Origin: a virus
Virus record (IMG/VR): IMGVR_UViG_3300030104_004995
Span: 1-30,155 of that record
Length of the DNA: 30,155 bases
Direction: 5' to 3' (one strand)
Shown: piece by piece, positions 27,954-30,155 of the stretch
Numbering within the stretch: position 1 is the stretch's first letter
Layout: every line of letters starts with the position of its first letter
The notes under the pieces: model-generated
Databases searched by the model: none
Told to the model about the DNA's origin: nothing
What the model saw: the letters and a program-made list of their open reading frames with translations, nothing else
Made by a program: the position numbers and the translations under genes

Positions 27954-30155
27954 TTAGCTTAGCATTTCTTCAATAGCTTCAGACTGCTCGCTTCTTCTCT
28001 TTGCTCTTTCAATTCTAGATTGGATTTGATTATAGGGGAATCTTACTAATATTTCAGGACTTCTTTCAAGGCCTCTTCCAATTCGATCATCAGTTAGTTG
28101 CACACCTTGTCTTGCTAATCGTCCAAATGGAAACAATGTATAGGCTGTATAGTTACTAAATGTTTCCCAATCTCCTGATAATATCTGTCCCATTGCTTCA
28201 GGGACACGTGCAATAGGAGGCTTTAAAAGATTAGCAGGGCCAAGTGGACTACCAAAGAAAGCCATATCTCTTTCTTTCTTGTCTCCGTATGTCCAATCAG
28301 CTAATGCTTGAATCCAATCATAAGGAGGTGCTAGTGAAGTATCAAAGATGCTAAACATAAATGCACCACCTAATGCCATCATAAACATATCTGTTAAGAA
28401 TAAATCTTTTGCTCTGTTATATTCATCAGAGCCTTCCTTAAACCCATAGAGTTTAGCTTGTCTGTAAAACTCTCTTCTAGTTCTAATAGAATTCCAAGCA
28501 AACAGCTTGAACCTTGTTAGTACCTTACCTACTGCAGTACGCATAAACATAGGACGAAAACTATTTTGGTATAAGAACTGTGTATTCTCTACGCCTTTCA
28601 TTGCCATTTCGTGTATAAATGGATCTCTTATAGATAACTCTCTACCTTGAGGCCCAAACTTTTCCATAGCTTGCAGGGCGTGTGCCATATAACTATTCAC
28701 ACGATTCACTTTTTCTGAATGTCTCATAAAAAATGAACCATACTTTAACATTATATCTTTTACGCCATATCTACTAACAACTTCTCCAACGCTTTCTTCT
28801 CTCTTACCTTTCTTATCTTTCATCGCTCTAGTAATATCACGTTGGAAATTCTTTAAGCTTGTACCTGCTTTTTTCAGATTCAGTTTTAATCCTTCATTGT
28901 ATTCAAACTCGTGCTGAATAAAGTTGTCTATAATGCCCTGCTCTTCCATCCATTTAGAAAGCTCTTTTCTGTTACGCACAAACTTACCATCTAAAGTTTT
29001 AATTACAGGTGTTCCATTCTCTGTAAGCAACCTGTCATATACTTTTTTCTTACTAAAAACATTAAGAAAATTTCTGATACCTGCACTCGCTCCAGTCATC
29101 ATATTCCCACTAAAAATATTAGTAGCATATGTGCCTGTATTAGCCAGTAAAGTCATCAACTCATACTGAGCTTCCATTCTACCGAAATCGTGGATTTTAC
29201 GGCTAAAATACTCCTTCCTAGCATTAGCATCTAATGGTGCTCTACTCATTATATTCTTGACGAAAGGAACACTTGTAAATTTGTTACTCTGCCACATCTT
29301 TTCATAAAGATTTACCATATTCTGATCTGACATTAAGTAGAACAAATTACGCTTATCTTTTAGATGCAATGGATCTATGCCACGATTGACTTCTCGTATA
29401 ATTCTTTCTGGGAAATATGTCTGGTGTCCTAAGACTGTTTGCAAATGAAGTTTTACATAATCAGCCCACACATCATTATAATTTTTATATCTTCTTTTCT
29501 CCATAGGTATAACAGTATCCTGTGTAGGATCATCTGTTCTACGAGTCTTACGCCTGTTTATTTTATATAGCTTTTCAAAATGCTCTTTTTCTTTTTGAGG
29601 AACCTCACGTGACTTAAGCTGTTCCTTCATCTTACGTATCTGTCTATCACCGTGTATACCAGCCATTGTGCTGTAATATCCACGTACCACCTTATCTATA
29701 TAGTCATTAAAGATAGCGTGTGATTTGTCATAGCCTTTTAAATTTGCAGTTCGTGCTTCTAGTGGCCCAATTCTTGTTTTTAATCCTAAGTCTGATAATG
29801 TTTTATCGAGAACTGATTCATTAATTTCTCCTAAATCTGCAATGTCTTTCATTGTAAACATTTCTGCAGAGAAATTCCCAACATTCTCCATATGTTGTAA
29901 GTATCTCTTTTGAGCTTGTTTTGCTAATTCTCTAGCTTTCCCTTCACTTACTTTACCTTTTAACTGCTCATATACTTCTTGATATTTTGCTTTACTAGCA
30001 CGATCAACAGACTTTGCAAACTCTGCTCTTGCCATTTCAGTCTTGTTGAAATTCATATGAGGAATGTATTCTACAGGATCAATAAACCCTACACCTAAGA
30101 ACGGATTCTTTTTACGATGTTCTAGAATACGTTTATTATAATTCTTTTTCCCTAG
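27954..30155 (-). CDS. large probable virion/ejection protein, 5' end beyond window
   Basis: The frame is open from the window edge: 33 codons before the ATG at 30056 read on without a stop and look like protein (LEHRKKNPFLGVGFIDPVEY), so the visible 733 residues are the C-terminal part of a larger protein. It is basic, Lys/Arg- and Tyr-rich and mostly helical, with a hydrophobic segment near the end (LFLTDMFMMALGGAFMFSIF) followed by a Pro-rich stretch and a charged tail. This resembles the long polyvalent or ejected internal proteins of podoviruses that enter the host with the DNA. It ends in a TAA just before the att arm repeats. Exact family not certain. Confidence 0.6.
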   Translation of the reverse strand, partial: LGKKNYNKRILEHRKKNPFLGVGFIDPVEYIPHMNFNKTEMARAEFAKSVDRASKAKYQEVYEQLKGKVSEGKARELAKQAQKRYLQHMENVGNFSAEMFTMKDIADLGEINESVLDKTLSDLGLKTRIGPLEARTANLKGYDKSHAIFNDYIDKVVRGYYSTMAGIHGDRQIRKMKEQLKSREVPQKEKEHFEKLYKINRRKTRRTDDPTQDTVIPMEKRRYKNYNDVWADYVKLHLQTVLGHQTYFPERIIREVNRGIDPLHLKDKRNLFYLMSDQNMVNLYEKMWQSNKFTSVPFVKNIMSRAPLDANARKEYFSRKIHDFGRMEAQYELMTLLANTGTYATNIFSGNMMTGASAGIRNFLNVFSKKKVYDRLLTENGTPVIKTLDGKFVRNRKELSKWMEEQGIIDNFIQHEFEYNEGLKLNLKKAGTSLKNFQRDITRAMKDKKGKREESVGEVVSRYGVKDIMLKYGSFFMRHSEKVNRVNSYMAHALQAMEKFGPQGRELSIRDPFIHEMAMKGVENTQFLYQNSFRPMFMRTAVGKVLTRFKLFAWNSIRTRREFYRQAKLYGFKEGSDEYNRAKDLFLTDMFMMALGGAFMFSIFDTSLAPPYDWIQALADWTYGDKKERDMAFFGSPLGPANLLKPPIARVPEAMGQILSGDWETFSNYTAYTLFPFGRLARQGVQLTDDRIGRGLERSPEILVRFPYNQIQSRIERAKRRSEQSEAIEEMLS

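Overview
This window is part of the genome of a tailed, probably short-tailed (podovirus-like) temperate bacteriophage. The DNA is AT-rich and tightly packed, with many ATGA, GTGA and TAATG overlaps. Strong Shine-Dalgarno sequences, often within the shared leader GGAGTCACTAATG, point to a bacterial host. I cannot name the host. The phage hallmarks are a large terminase, a P22-type portal, a scaffold, an HK97-fold/SU10-type capsid protein, an ERF annealing protein and a tyrosine integrase. The left edge cuts a tail-fibre gene and the right edge cuts a very large probable virion protein, so the genome continues on both sides.

Layout. (1) 1-14011, minus strand: virion assembly genes, transcribed right to left. 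The order is coiled-coil protein, PD-(D/E)XK nuclease, small terminase, two tiny genes, large terminase, portal, peptidoglycan-binding virion protein, scaffold, major capsid, connector proteins, then tail and fibre proteins. (2) 14012-14319: divergent, hairpin-rich leader. (3) 14320-16804, plus strand: a patchwork of small unknown genes separated by repeated hairpin/CTCTTTAATTATAA elements, with a tRNA-Tyr and a second candidate structured RNA in a 540-bp non-coding stretch. (4) 16788-17489, minus strand: a likely lysogeny regulator joining a helix-turn-helix to a PAS-like sensor domain. Divergent from it is (5) the early operon 17743-26815, plus strand: DUF932 protein, ERF, a probable ssDNA-binding protein, primase-helicase, Hjc-like resolvase, a histone-fold-like protein, an Nmad/MazG-like protein and many proteins under 80 residues, some of them zinc-ribbon or membrane proteins. 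(6) 26893-27950: integrase with a legible attP, in which two pairs of arm-type repeats flank a 42-nt 5' half of tRNA-Gly(GCC). (7) 27954-30155: a large probable virion/ejection protein, cut by the window edge.

How it fits together. The PAS/HTH regulator faces the early operon across a region with repeated TACTCAA half-sites, a promoter-like sequence and an early leader terminator, which looks like a lysis/lysogeny switch. ERF, the ssDNA-binding candidate, primase-helicase and resolvase form a recombination and replication module. The late minus-strand genes build and fill the capsid. The intact two-armed att region suggests this sequence is the free phage form rather than an integrated prophage.

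Most notable observations: CATG appears to be completely absent from all 30 kb, with His codons before G always CAC where I checked; the PAS-containing regulator; the attP that carries the 5' rather than the 3' half of a tRNA; a phage histone-fold candidate; the repeated hairpin cassette elements; and a dense cluster of palindromes at 13717-13788. Small genes too short for ordinary ORF calling, corrected start sites and two edge-truncated genes were worked out by hand translation.
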